From Flavobacteriales bacterium (GTDB lineage: Bacteria > Bacteroidota > Bacteroidia > Flavobacteriales_E > Vicingaceae), in NCBI GenBank assembly GCA_002401955.1, contig NVUQ01000008.1, positions 23,754 to 87,753 of the forward strand: a stretch of 64,000 nt of DNA, in the 5' to 3' direction. Under the pieces are notes generated by a model. It had not been told where the DNA came from. It did not search any database and saw only the letters and a program-made list of their open reading frames with translations. A program made the position numbers and the translations under genes. Of this stretch, positions 18,493 to 27,831 are shown one piece after another; positions within the stretch are counted from its first letter, which is position 1, and each line of letters opens with the position of its first letter.

Positions 18493-18948
18493 TTATATCT
18501 TTCGTATTAATCTTGCTGGATTACCAACATAGATACCTTTTACTTTAATTGATTTGGTAACTACAGCTCCAGCACCAATGACCACTCCATCACAAATCTC
18601 AACAGGAAGTATTGTCGCATTTGATCCTAATGAAACGTTATTACCAATGCTTGTTTTTTTCCAAAGTTCTTTATTTCCATTTGCAGGACCTCCAGTTTCA
18701 AAGAGGTCGTTTACAAACATAACTCCATGTCCAACAAAACATTGATTACCTATTGTAACTAATTCGCAAATAAAACTATGCGATTGAATTTTACAATCTT
18801 CACCTATTGTTACATCCTTCTGGATTTCAACAAATGGACCAATAAATGAATTTGACCCAATGGTAGCTCCATAAATGTTTACTGGTTCTACAATCTTAAC
18901 ATCCAATCCTAAACTGGTATTTTTAATGCCAACTTTAAGTCTGTCCAT
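18493..18948 (-). CDS. wbpD: WbpD/WlbB-like sugar N-acetyltransferase
   Basis: A 151-residue left-handed beta-helix acetyltransferase with hexapeptide repeats almost end to end (IGSNSFIGPFVEI, IGEDCKIQSHSFI, IGNQCFVGHGVMF, ending YVGNPARLIRKI). FVNDLFETGGP corresponds to the loop that carries the catalytic Asn region in WbpD/WlbB. It would acetylate the 3-amino group of the UDP-amino-uronic acid made by the WbpE-like enzyme. It overlaps the dehydrogenase gene by 14 bases. Confidence 0.87.
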   Translation of the reverse strand: MDRLKVGIKNTSLGLDVKIVEPVNIYGATIGSNSFIGPFVEIQKDVTIGEDCKIQSHSFICELVTIGNQCFVGHGVMFVNDLFETGGPANGNKELWKKTSIGNNVSLGSNATILPVEICDGVVIGAGAVVTKSIKVKGIYVGNPARLIRKI

Positions 18949-19951
18949 TTTGTGCTATTTTATGATATATTTTATCAATAATTTCTACCGTTTTTAATCC
19001 TTCAAAACCGTTGGTAGCTATTGATCCTTTGTTTAGTAATACATCAACAATATTTTCATATACTTTGTCGTGGTTAGACATACTTCCAGTATATTTTCCA
19101 TAACTATTTGGAGGATTTCCTACTGGTAAGTTCTCTATTTTAAAATCTTGTATGTTTTGGTATTCTAACTCATTTAAATACTGCCCTCCAATTTTCACAG
19201 TTCCTTTAGTTCCAAATATGGTAAGAGAGCCTTCCATGTTGCCATCATAACTGTTAACCGTATAATTGATAGTTCCTAATGCATTATTATGAAATTTTAG
19301 GCAGATTACTCCAGTGTCTTCAAATTCGATTGTACCTTCATGGTTTAGATTTCCTCCATATGCTGATACTTCTTTAACATCTCCAACAACCCAATATAAT
19401 AAATCAATAAAATGACTAAATTGAGTGTATAGAGTTCCTCCATCTAAATCCTTGGTTCCTTTCCATGAGTTTTCATAATATGCTTCATTTCTATTCCAAA
19501 AACAATTCAATTGAATACTCAAAATATCACCTAATTTATCTTTTTCAATTAATTCTTTAACCGCTACCATTGGTGGGTTAAAACGGTTTTGTTTAACTAT
19601 AAATAATCGTCTATTGGCTTTTTCGGCTTCTTTAATCATTTCACCACAATCGTGAACATTAATAGCCATAGGTTTTTCACATAAAACATGAAATCCTTTT
19701 CTTAATGACTTGATGGTATGTTGAGCATGTAAACCATTTGGAGAACAAATAGCTACAACATCTATCTCATTTTCAGCATCTAATAATTTATCAATATCAT
19801 AATAAGCACGAGTACCCGTTTCTTCTGCCAATTCATCAGCATTTTCTTTTTTAATGTCACAAACGGCTATTAATTCTCCATTATTTTGAATATGAACAGC
19901 GTGTCGTTTAGCTATTCTGCCACATCCGACAATTACAAATTTTAATTTCAT
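18935..19951 (-). CDS. wbpB: Gfo/Idh/MocA oxidoreductase, WbpB/WlbA-like
   Basis: A 338-residue NAD-dependent dehydrogenase. The Rossmann motif VGCGRIAKRHAVHI is at residues 8-21, CEKPMAINVHDC (catalytic EKP) near 91-102, and GGTLYTQFSHFIDLLYW carries the conserved His. WbpB/WlbA oxidises C3 of UDP-GlcNAc uronic acid. The order here (WbpG, WbpB, WbpD, WbpE in transcription) matches a diacetamido-uronic acid route. The required UDP-GlcNAc 6-dehydrogenase (WbpA) and any 2-epimerase (WbpI) are not in the window. Confidence 0.9.
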   Translation of the reverse strand: MKLKFVIVGCGRIAKRHAVHIQNNGELIAVCDIKKENADELAEETGTRAYYDIDKLLDAENEIDVVAICSPNGLHAQHTIKSLRKGFHVLCEKPMAINVHDCGEMIKEAEKANRRLFIVKQNRFNPPMVAVKELIEKDKLGDILSIQLNCFWNRNEAYYENSWKGTKDLDGGTLYTQFSHFIDLLYWVVGDVKEVSAYGGNLNHEGTIEFEDTGVICLKFHNNALGTINYTVNSYDGNMEGSLTIFGTKGTVKIGGQYLNELEYQNIQDFKIENLPVGNPPNSYGKYTGSMSNHDKVYENIVDVLLNKGSIATNGFEGLKTVEIIDKIYHKIAQNGQT

Positions 19952-19954
19952 ATT

Positions 19955-21115
19955 TTATTTAAAAAATTTATACAAAGCTTTAATTGGCTTAATGACTGGG
20001 TAATGTTTTTCTATAGGTCCTTCTGTTTTAAAATCATAATGACTTCTAACAGGGGATGTCATTAGTGCATCGAACTCATCCATAGTGAAACCAAGTTTTT
20101 TTATTACATATTCTTTGTCTTGAATCAACTCTTTTGGATTATAAAGTGGAAGTTTTAATTCTTCTAAAGCTTCTTCTTTTGTCAATTGTCCTGAGCAAAT
20201 TAAATTAGAAAGGTGTGCTTTTCGCTTATCAATCTTAAACTTTGTTGGTAAGATGTAATTTTGATAGAATTTGGTGAAAACAGATTCATGGTGTTTTCCT
20301 CCATAATCTACCCAACCGATTTCTTTACTTATAATTTCTTTTACTTTTTGTTTATTGTATGGAGCCCAATTTAAGGGTGCAATAAAAGTTAGTTTTTTTA
20401 AATTAAGGTAATATTTCTTTTTGAAAATGGAGAAAAATGGATATGTTTTTAATTGAACCTCTCCGAACTGAGAATGAATATCTGCGATATTTATAGGGTC
20501 TGTTTTATTAAAGATCCATGCTTTAGGTAGTACTTCTTCAGTCTCGATATTACTTCCACTAAGAACATATTTTATGTCATTTTTAGAGGCAATTTTGTAG
20601 AGTGTTCCAAATATAGCATGATCTGTTAATGCTTCAATATCTACAACCCCGGCTTTTAAATATGATCGTTGTAAATCCCTAAATTCTTCCCAATTTATTA
20701 CAAGAGTATGTAGGTCTGCATCAAGGTATTCTATTATGCAATTGATGTTGTTTACTGCAATTTCAGAATTCCAGTTATTATCGAAATGGACAACCAATGG
20801 TCTTAAATTGGCTTTTTTAGCCATATAAGCAATATAGGTACTGTCTACTCCTCCACTTATACCTAGTATGCAATCGTATTTTTTATTTTTTCCAGCAGAT
20901 TTTATTTCGGCTACCGTATCTTGCCACTTTTTTTCACCTTCTTTACCATGTATTAATCCTTTTTTTGCGGTAGCATGATAATCGAACCAATAATTACAAA
21001 TACCATCTTTATCGAATCGAATATTAGGGTCAGAAATGTTATCCATTACTGTTTTAGAACATTGTTGATAGGTAGGATTATTCATAATAATTTTAGCGTC
21101 AATTTCTAGAAACAA
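19955..21115 (-). CDS. wbpG: N-acetyl sugar amidotransferase, WbpG-like
   Basis: A 386-residue ATP-pyrophosphatase-domain protein. ILGISGGVDSTYIAYMAKK (about 83-101) is the PP-loop. NIRFDKDGICNYW near the N-terminus and HAIFGTLYKIA with VLSGSNIETE are typical of the WbpG/PseA/LegZ group. With the HisH/HisF-like pair it uses ammonia from glutamine to turn an acetamido group into acetamidino. The HisF-like and HisH-like genes lie directly upstream, 49 bases away, as expected for a three-protein unit. Confidence 0.9.
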   Translation of the reverse strand: MFLEIDAKIIMNNPTYQQCSKTVMDNISDPNIRFDKDGICNYWFDYHATAKKGLIHGKEGEKKWQDTVAEIKSAGKNKKYDCILGISGGVDSTYIAYMAKKANLRPLVVHFDNNWNSEIAVNNINCIIEYLDADLHTLVINWEEFRDLQRSYLKAGVVDIEALTDHAIFGTLYKIASKNDIKYVLSGSNIETEEVLPKAWIFNKTDPINIADIHSQFGEVQLKTYPFFSIFKKKYYLNLKKLTFIAPLNWAPYNKQKVKEIISKEIGWVDYGGKHHESVFTKFYQNYILPTKFKIDKRKAHLSNLICSGQLTKEEALEELKLPLYNPKELIQDKEYVIKKLGFTMDEFDALMTSPVRSHYDFKTEGPIEKHYPVIKPIKALYKFFK

Positions 21116-21164
21116 AGTAACTGTTTTAATTACGATTATACAATAGATAAGGATGGTGTACTGA

Positions 21165-21932
21165 TTAAATTTTATTAAAAATTTCTTCAGACAATTGGTC
21201 TTGGGTTGGGTAATTAATTAAAATACCTTTTGTTCGTCCTCTATAAACAAATAGACTTCCAGCTGCTACAGCAGATGCAGAAGAGTTGATGGCATTTTTA
21301 AAACTTTCTATAGAATGGGCTCCGCCACATGCTACTACAGGAATTGTAGTGATGTTTGCAACTTCGCTAATTAGATTATAGTCATAATCTTGATAGGTTC
21401 CATCCCTATCAATAACGTTAAGAAAGATTTCTCCAGCACCATGTAATTCTAACTTTTTAATATAGTCTTCGATAGAATATTGTATTTTTTTACTACCAGA
21501 CTCTTTTGTTAATTGATACTTTCCAAAAATATTTTTTTTAAAATCTAATGAAATTACAATGCTTTGAGAACCAAATATATTTGATGCTTCTGTAATAAGA
21601 TTAAAATTATCTTCAATACAAGAGTTTAATACCACTTTTTCTATTCCTAATTTGAATAGTTGTTCAATTTGTTGAATACTTGTTATTCCTCCACCATAAG
21701 CAAAAGGCATAAAAGCTTCGCTGCATATTTCTTCTATAAAACTAAAGTTTGGTGATCGCTTTTCCTTTGTAGCAGTTATATCAAGTAAGACTATTTCGTC
21801 AACTTCTTTATTATTAAAAATCTTTACTGCGTTGATTGGATCACCAATATAATTTGGTTTTTTAAACCTAATTGTTTTTACAAGTTTTTCGTTGTCAACG
21901 GTTAATACAGGAATTACTCTAATTCTTTTCAA
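21165..21932 (-). CDS. hisF: HisF-like cyclase subunit of a sugar amidation system
   Basis: A 255-residue TIM barrel with HisF features: RVIPVLTVDN at the start, DEIVLLDITATKE, PFAYGGGI, VVLNSC and EIFLNVIDRDGT with VVACGGA. In P. aeruginosa HisF2 acts with HisH2 and WbpG in O-antigen amidation rather than in histidine synthesis. The genomic position between wbpG and hisH, with no other his gene around, supports that role. It follows the HisH gene by 6 bases. Confidence 0.9.
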   Translation of the reverse strand: MKRIRVIPVLTVDNEKLVKTIRFKKPNYIGDPINAVKIFNNKEVDEIVLLDITATKEKRSPNFSFIEEICSEAFMPFAYGGGITSIQQIEQLFKLGIEKVVLNSCIEDNFNLITEASNIFGSQSIVISLDFKKNIFGKYQLTKESGSKKIQYSIEDYIKKLELHGAGEIFLNVIDRDGTYQDYDYNLISEVANITTIPVVACGGAHSIESFKNAINSSASAVAAGSLFVYRGRTKGILINYPTQDQLSEEIFNKI

Positions 21933-21938
21933 AATAAC

Positions 21939-22547
21939 TTAAATGTTAGCAAAATTTTCTAATAATTTCATACCAAATTTATGACTCTTTTCTGGATGAA
22001 ATTGAACGCCATAAATATTTTCTTTTTCTACAGCGGCAACAAAATTACCACCATAATTAACAGAGCAAAGGGTATCTTCATGATTATTAGGGCTCATGAA
22101 ATAACTATGTACAAAATAAAACCTCGGATTTTCAAACATACTTTCAAATAACTTTGATTTTTTATTTGGCGTGGTATTGCTCCAATTCATGTGGGGAACT
22201 TTTAGGGAAGAATCATTTAAGTTAAATTTTTTCACATCCATATCAATCCAACCTAAACCCTTTTCAATTCCCTCTTCACTTTGGTTACCTAACATTTGTG
22301 AACCCAAACAAATTCCTAAAATAGGTGTTTTTTCTACGAGTACTTTTTTATCTAATGTTTCAATTATTCCAGTACGCTGTAAATTTTGCATACCATAATC
22401 AAAATGACCCACTCCAGGTAAAATTAATTTTGTGGCACTTTTAATTTTTTCTATTTTATTAGTAAGAATCGATTCTACGCCAATTTTTTTCAGCATGTTT
22501 TCAACTGATTTAACATTTCCAGCTCCGTAATCAATTATTGTTATCAT
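21939..22547 (-). CDS. hisH: HisH-like glutamine amidotransferase subunit
   Basis: A 202-residue class I glutaminase. MITIIDYGAGNVKSVENML opens the fold, the nucleophile Cys lies in PILGICLGSQMLG (about residue 80), and GVQFHPEKSH supplies the catalytic His and Glu. It would release ammonia and channel it through the HisF barrel. Its start overlaps the flippase stop by four bases. The context favours polysaccharide amidation over histidine synthesis. Confidence 0.91.
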   Translation of the reverse strand: MITIIDYGAGNVKSVENMLKKIGVESILTNKIEKIKSATKLILPGVGHFDYGMQNLQRTGIIETLDKKVLVEKTPILGICLGSQMLGNQSEEGIEKGLGWIDMDVKKFNLNDSSLKVPHMNWSNTTPNKKSKLFESMFENPRFYFVHSYFMSPNNHEDTLCSVNYGGNFVAAVEKENIYGVQFHPEKSHKFGMKLLENFANI

Positions 22548-23968
22548 AGCTCAATTGACTTTATGTTCTTTTTATTTTTTATAAAATAGATGATAAATGA
22601 AATAAATACACCTAAAGTAACTAATGATTTATTCAAAATGGAGATATCTTTTAATAAATAAACAACTATTGTACTTATCAAAATTAGTACTAACCATCTC
22701 AAAGGAAAATAGTTGATACTATTATTTTCCTTATAATCTTTTAAGAAAAATCCTGCAAAACCAATGTATAACAAACTAATTAAAGTAGTAACTGCAGCAG
22801 ATTCAAAACCATAAATAGGTATAAATATTAAGTTTAAACAGATGTTTAAAACACCTCCAATGAAGGTTACTTTCCATAATTGGTTGGTTTTTTCTAGGTA
22901 AAATAATTTATTTATTGATGCCCAATACATTGGTCGATAGGAATATCCCATAATTATGACAATAGCAATATAATATACACTGCTCAATTCTTGATTGCTA
23001 ATTAATACTTTGAAAATTTCTTTTGCCCATAATGAGGCCGTAAAAGAAAGTGAAATAAATCCTACCTGTAAAAAGAAAGTTAATGTTCGTGCTTGGTTTT
23101 CTGCGTCTGGATTTTCTTTACTGTATAGTTTCGTGTAATAAGGTCCAACTGCCATTCCAACAGCAGTTCCAAATATTTCAAAATAATTACCAATAATATA
23201 TGCCATGTTATATTTTCCAATGCTGTTTATTGATATATTCAATTGATCCATCACTAAACGGTCAGAAGAGTTTAAAAGATATGTAGAATAATTATGCGGC
23301 ACAGTTGGTAGAGCAATTTTAAATGCATCTTTTATAAATTTCTTTTTTAAACTTAAAATTGGATAAAGTTTTAATCCCCCTATTATTGGCCAGAAATAGG
23401 AACAGAACATAATAAAGGAACCCGCTGCTGCAGAATAGTACCATCCCATATATCCTGTTCTTAAAATAACGATACAATAATAGTTAATTAAGATTGTGGA
23501 AATACCGGCAGTAGCAGTTGTAATAAATATTCTTTGAGGTTTCTGTGCTATTTGAAAATATCTACTTCCCAAAGTGTTAATAATAGAGAACAGGTAGTTG
23601 GGAATAATAATTAATAAAGTAAGAAGCATTTTATTATCAACAGCCTCATCCGGTATAATCATATATAGGATGAAAGCATACAGAAAAATATAAAGTTGTT
23701 GCCAGAGATATAATATCCCACTATACCTTTTCCAATATAATTGCCAACGGTTTGATTTTTTAAAGAAAGAGTTGACTAATAGTACATCAAAACCTAGGGT
23801 TTGAACTCCCATTAATAAACCATTATAAGCCATTATAGTACCGTAAACACCATAATCTATAGGTGTTAAATATTTAGTAATAATAGGTAACAATAAAATG
23901 TTAGCCAGTTTTGGTATTTGCGGCCCTAAAGCATATAAAAGTGTATGGGAAAATAACTTTCTAAGCAT
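22544..23968 (-). CDS. Wzx-type oligosaccharide flippase
   Basis: A 474-residue polytopic inner-membrane protein of the MOP superfamily with about 12-14 hydrophobic helices. The N-terminal segment YALGPQIPKLANILLLPIIT and the following YLTPIDYGVYG are typical of Wzx/RfbX proteins. It would flip undecaprenyl-linked repeat units to the periplasm for the Wzy-like polymerase downstream. It overlaps both neighbours by 4-8 bases. It is the only flippase in the window. Confidence 0.92.
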   Translation of the reverse strand: MLRKLFSHTLLYALGPQIPKLANILLLPIITKYLTPIDYGVYGTIMAYNGLLMGVQTLGFDVLLVNSFFKKSNRWQLYWKRYSGILYLWQQLYIFLYAFILYMIIPDEAVDNKMLLTLLIIIPNYLFSIINTLGSRYFQIAQKPQRIFITTATAGISTILINYYCIVILRTGYMGWYYSAAAGSFIMFCSYFWPIIGGLKLYPILSLKKKFIKDAFKIALPTVPHNYSTYLLNSSDRLVMDQLNISINSIGKYNMAYIIGNYFEIFGTAVGMAVGPYYTKLYSKENPDAENQARTLTFFLQVGFISLSFTASLWAKEIFKVLISNQELSSVYYIAIVIIMGYSYRPMYWASINKLFYLEKTNQLWKVTFIGGVLNICLNLIFIPIYGFESAAVTTLISLLYIGFAGFFLKDYKENNSINYFPLRWLVLILISTIVVYLLKDISILNKSLVTLGVFISFIIYFIKNKKNIKSIEL

Positions 23969-25742
23969 CGTTTTCCGATAAAAGTAATTCTTGCCACCTA
24001 TTAGTTTTTAAATAGAGAAGTTCATTATCAATTATCTCAGATTTATTATTTAATGATTTCTGTATAATGTTTTTCATGTCATCATAATTATTTATGAGAT
24101 GCATTAATCCTGTTTGTTCTATATTATCCTGAAAAAAAGTTTCTATTCTAATTACTGGTTTATTTTCAACAATGGCATCGAGCCAAACACCTGAATGAGA
24201 GCCTGTAATTATTAGAGTTGATTGTTTAATATCTTCAAAAATGTTTTCTTCATCACTAAACGTGAGATCTATATTTTTAAAAAAATTAGAGACGATATTC
24301 TTATCAAATTTCCATAGAGGATGAAATCTTATTTTTAAATTAGAAATATTATCCAATGAATCCTTTATTATATTTTTTTCTTTAAAAAAAAATTCTGGAG
24401 TTGATAAACAATATAAAACGCCTCTAGTTTCATTTTTTTTTAGAAGTCTTTCTTTTTGAAGAACTCTTTTAATATAAGTACTATTTCCTGCGGAGTATAC
24501 AAAGTTATTGGGTAGAGAGTTGTGTGATAAAAATTTGTGTTTAAAATAATCACCCCATACAATAAATTTAAAGGGTAGTGGCATTCCATCTTCATTCTCA
24601 GTTGTAGATGATTTACATTCAAGGTCAGAAATATGATATACTGTATGGTTTTTTGTAATATTACTATGCTGAACACCATAAGTTTCAGTATTTCTTAAGG
24701 CAAAGGACAATGCTCTACCGCTAGGATAAAATTCATCTTCGTAAAAAAATTTAACTTTATGATTTAGATTTTTTTTATAATTACATAACCAATAACTCAT
24801 TATTAATGAGTTATTCATATTAATAAACACATTTTCAAACTCCTTTATGAGAAGGGTTGCGGGTAAAGAGATGTTATTGATTTTAATTATTTCATTGGGA
24901 TCTATCCTTTTTATAGAACATAAAGATTTATAATGAATGTAAAATATTTTGATTAATGAAAATGTTTTGGGTTTGCTTTTCCAAAACAAAATAGGAACCT
25001 TATAAGCTAAAGTTGTTTTTGAATTATTCCAAAAATATAAAGGTATCTGTGATACATCTTTAGGCTCTTGTTTAGAAATAGCAATAATATTATTAAAGAA
25101 TTCTTGAGTGTACTTTGTTATTTTAGCGGATAACAAAAATACTATGGGTATTTGAGTCTCTGTTAATTGGGGTTGCTTCATATTAAAAAATGAAACTATC
25201 GTTTTAATCGAAATTTTCAACAAACTCAAATAAGAATTCCTTTTTATTTTTGAAGAATTTAGTATAATAAATTCAGTATTAGCTTGATAATCATAAAAAA
25301 TCTCTTGAATTACTTGTTTTGCATCTTCAAATTGAGGGGGTATTACAAAAAATAACTGATCGTAATTTTTAAAAAATGATTTGTCACTAGAAATTATTTC
25401 TTTCAGTAAAAATACTTTCATTAACCAATGGAAGTAATGTTTTTCAGAAATTCTGGTTAACCAAAATAATGGTAAATTATTAACAGAAAATGATCTAATG
25501 TGTTTTTTAGAAATATTGGTTGTAGATAGTTGTGCTACAAATGAGGTATATTGTTTTACTGCTTCATTATAAATAGAGGGGAAGTTAGGAATAGCTTCTA
25601 TTGCTATGTTTGTGAAATCTAAGTTATCATTCTTTTTGCTATGGAAATCAAGATAATAATTTTCCTTATTTTCCTTAATTATAGAAGATACTTGTACAGT
25701 TTCAATTTCTCTAAACAGATTAATATATAGTATCTTGGTCAT
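23961..25742 (-). CDS. putative surface-sugar glycosyltransferase, nonulosonate transferase candidate
   Basis: A 593-residue protein that I cannot place in a named family with confidence. The C-terminal 270 or so residues look like a GT-B domain of the sialyl/KDO-transferase type. They contain FYEDEFYPSGRA (about 336), YGVQHSNITKNH, LKIRFHPLWKF (an HP motif near 475) and ITGSHSGVWLDAIVENKPVIRIE (a Ser-rich motif near 517). The N-terminal half is rich in Ile/Phe/Asn and unrecognised. It sits between the flippase and a methyltransferase, just downstream of the CMP-nonulosonate module, so transfer of that sugar is a reasonable guess. Confidence 0.6.
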   Translation of the reverse strand: MTKILYINLFREIETVQVSSIIKENKENYYLDFHSKKNDNLDFTNIAIEAIPNFPSIYNEAVKQYTSFVAQLSTTNISKKHIRSFSVNNLPLFWLTRISEKHYFHWLMKVFLLKEIISSDKSFFKNYDQLFFVIPPQFEDAKQVIQEIFYDYQANTEFIILNSSKIKRNSYLSLLKISIKTIVSFFNMKQPQLTETQIPIVFLLSAKITKYTQEFFNNIIAISKQEPKDVSQIPLYFWNNSKTTLAYKVPILFWKSKPKTFSLIKIFYIHYKSLCSIKRIDPNEIIKINNISLPATLLIKEFENVFINMNNSLIMSYWLCNYKKNLNHKVKFFYEDEFYPSGRALSFALRNTETYGVQHSNITKNHTVYHISDLECKSSTTENEDGMPLPFKFIVWGDYFKHKFLSHNSLPNNFVYSAGNSTYIKRVLQKERLLKKNETRGVLYCLSTPEFFFKEKNIIKDSLDNISNLKIRFHPLWKFDKNIVSNFFKNIDLTFSDEENIFEDIKQSTLIITGSHSGVWLDAIVENKPVIRIETFFQDNIEQTGLMHLINNYDDMKNIIQKSLNNKSEIIDNELLYLKTNRWQELLLSENDA

Positions 25743-25808
25743 ATTGTTTAATATAATAATCTCACTGAGGAATTACAATGTTGAGCTAAACTCATCTTAA
25801 TAAGAAAA

Positions 25809-26687
25809 TTATTTTTCTGCAATTATAATTAAGGTATCTGTCATGTCTAGGTTACTCAACATATTAGAATATTCAGTATCCAATTGTTCTGTTCCTAAGA
25901 AAGGCCAAGCAGCATGACCTCCTGGTTTATCTTTTGATAACCAATGGAGATGGTTAGCTAATGGGTATCTTTGTAGTCCACTAATTACTATATTTTCAAA
26001 ACCACTTTCTTCTAAAAATCGAGTTATACTACTTCTTGTATGCAGTATAATGTGCTCACTCCAAAAGGTGGAAGCTTTAAATGATTCAAGATTTAAAAAT
26101 GAAATTAAAAAATCTCGGGCATGTGGAATTTCAACAATTATTTTTCCTCCTTTTTTCATTTTAGAATAAATTTCTTTTAAGGTGTCAAGAGGTGTTGTAA
26201 AATGTTCTAAAACATGAAACAGTGTGACTATTTCAAAATAATCATTTGGTAATTCTGCTATTGAAGGGAGTACATTGTATCCCATTTTATTTAATTCTCT
26301 TCTAGCTGATTCTTGAGGTTCTACTGCCCATGTTTCTGTTGCTGTTGAAGACATGGCATCCAATATGCCACCAGCTCCAGTCCCAATATCCACCCATTTT
26401 TTATTGGTTATCAATTTTCCGAATTCTTTTGTTCTTCTATTGGCATCTTCACTATTAGCGTTAATAGCAGCAGCCCTGCCACCAGCTCCCCAATAAGAAA
26501 AACCGTCATTATTCTCATAGGTATTACTATCTATATGATCAGTAGAAGATAAAAATATAACGCCAGATTTTTCACATTTTAGAACAGAAACATCATCTCT
26601 ATCTCTAACTTTTGGGTAATAATTTATTATACTTTCTTTATCGATTATTTTTAAATCTAACAGTGAGTCTTTGATTTTATTTTTCAT
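25809..26687 (-). CDS. class I SAM-dependent methyltransferase
   Basis: A 292-residue protein with a Methyltransf_23-type core: KKWVDIGTGAGGILDAM (SAM motif I, about 95-111), VTLFHVLEHFTTPLDTL (motif after beta-4) and GGKIIVEIPHARDF. The N-terminal region has KCEKSGVIFLSS, reminiscent of methyltransferases that act on nucleotide sugars or lipid-linked sugars. It stands between the 593-residue transferase candidate and the broken acyltransferase, with gaps of 39-66 bases. The substrate is unknown. Confidence 0.88.
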   Translation of the reverse strand: MKNKIKDSLLDLKIIDKESIINYYPKVRDRDDVSVLKCEKSGVIFLSSTDHIDSNTYENNDGFSYWGAGGRAAAINANSEDANRRTKEFGKLITNKKWVDIGTGAGGILDAMSSTATETWAVEPQESARRELNKMGYNVLPSIAELPNDYFEIVTLFHVLEHFTTPLDTLKEIYSKMKKGGKIIVEIPHARDFLISFLNLESFKASTFWSEHIILHTRSSITRFLEESGFENIVISGLQRYPLANHLHWLSKDKPGGHAAWPFLGTEQLDTEYSNMLSNLDMTDTLIIIAEK

Positions 26688-26726
26688 AGGTTGTCTATTT
26701 TATAATATTGAGATTGAAATTTAATC

Positions 26727-27806
26727 TTAGGCATATTTATAAAGATGATTTTTTATTTTTTTTGTTAGAGGAACTTCACTTATATGACCTATGATTAAGC
26801 TAATTACATTTGATATAATAAAAGCAATTAAAAAGTTCAAATAAGGATTAAAAGTCTCAGAATAATGAGTATGCATAAAATCTATTATACTATAGTGGAT
26901 AAGATATAATGTGAATGAATAACTAGCTCCAAGCCTAATAATTTTTGTTATGTTAACGAGGATCATTATTTTTTCACAGAGGTCCAATAAAAGTAATAAA
27001 AGTAATAAAATAATAGCTAATGTAAATGCAAAAATAGGATCATATGCATTTCTTGTAATATAGCATCTGGCAGAAGCGATTAATATCAATAAAATGAAAG
27101 ATAAAATCTTAATATTGAATTTAACTTTCTGTAAAATATCATATCTTTTTAAGAAGAAAATAAGTGAACCAAAAATCCAATAAATACTTAATCCGTTCCC
27201 TCTTCCTCCTATAAGATTATAAAATGGTACAATTGAAAAAAAGGATAAAAGTATTAAGTTAATAACGTTATTTTTCTTTTTCCTATGGATGACAAGTACA
27301 ATGTATCCAAAACATAGGTATATCCACCATTCCACAGCTAAAGTCCAGAATGGACGAGCTGAACCAAAACTAGTAATATTTAAGTAATTAAAAGCTGGAA
27401 AATCTTGTAACATAAAAACGTTTCCGATAAATGTTTTAATATTAAAAGCACTTTCGTATGAATAATCACCCATACTTTTGCTAATAAAATCTAATAAAAT
27501 CTAATAAGAGCACAAATAAGAGGGCTGGTATAAAAGCAATATAAATTCGAGTAAATCTATCTATAAAAAAAAGTTTGAAAGTATAATTTTCTTTATTAAA
27601 AGTTGAGTATGTTATCAGAAAACAGGAAAGAATAAAAAAGATTAGCACGGCAGTATTTTGCATCCAGGGGATATTGGGTTGATGTAAAAAAGAAAATATT
27701 CCGAAGATATATATATATCATGGCCTATAACAACAGCTTGAGAACTTAATAGACGAATTAAATCTAAAATGATGGAATTACTCTCCGATAATTTATATCT
27801 GATCAT
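26727..27806 (-). pseudogene. acyltransferase family 3 gene with two tandem-repeat frameshifts
   Basis: Three reading-frame pieces form one acyltransferase-3 protein. The first (from ATG at 27806) has SIILDLIRLLSSQAVVIGH, the second MQNTAVLIFFILSCFLITY, the third (from about 27473) SARPFWTLAVEWWIYLCFG and more membrane helices. Frame is lost first in an (AT)6 run (27707-27718); removing one AT joins IGHDIYI to FGIFSFLHQPNIPW. It is lost again at a 10-base tandem repeat (ctaataaaat, 27481-27500); removing one copy joins LLLDFI to SKSMGDYSYE. The repaired product would be about 355 residues, a normal length for this O-acyltransferase family. It could be a slippage ON/OFF gene, a decaying pseudogene or, less likely, sequencing error. 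Confidence 0.85.
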
Positions 27807-27831
27807 GTTTTATGTGTTTTAAGGAGGATTG

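Noticed and set aside
21165..22547. hisF and hisH as part of a histidine operon
   Set aside because: No other his genes are around. They sit between a flippase and wbpG, the arrangement of the sugar-amidation system.
27481..27663. independent 60-residue membrane protein gene
   Set aside because: It is the middle part of the frame-shifted acyltransferase; repairing two short repeats joins it to the flanking pieces.
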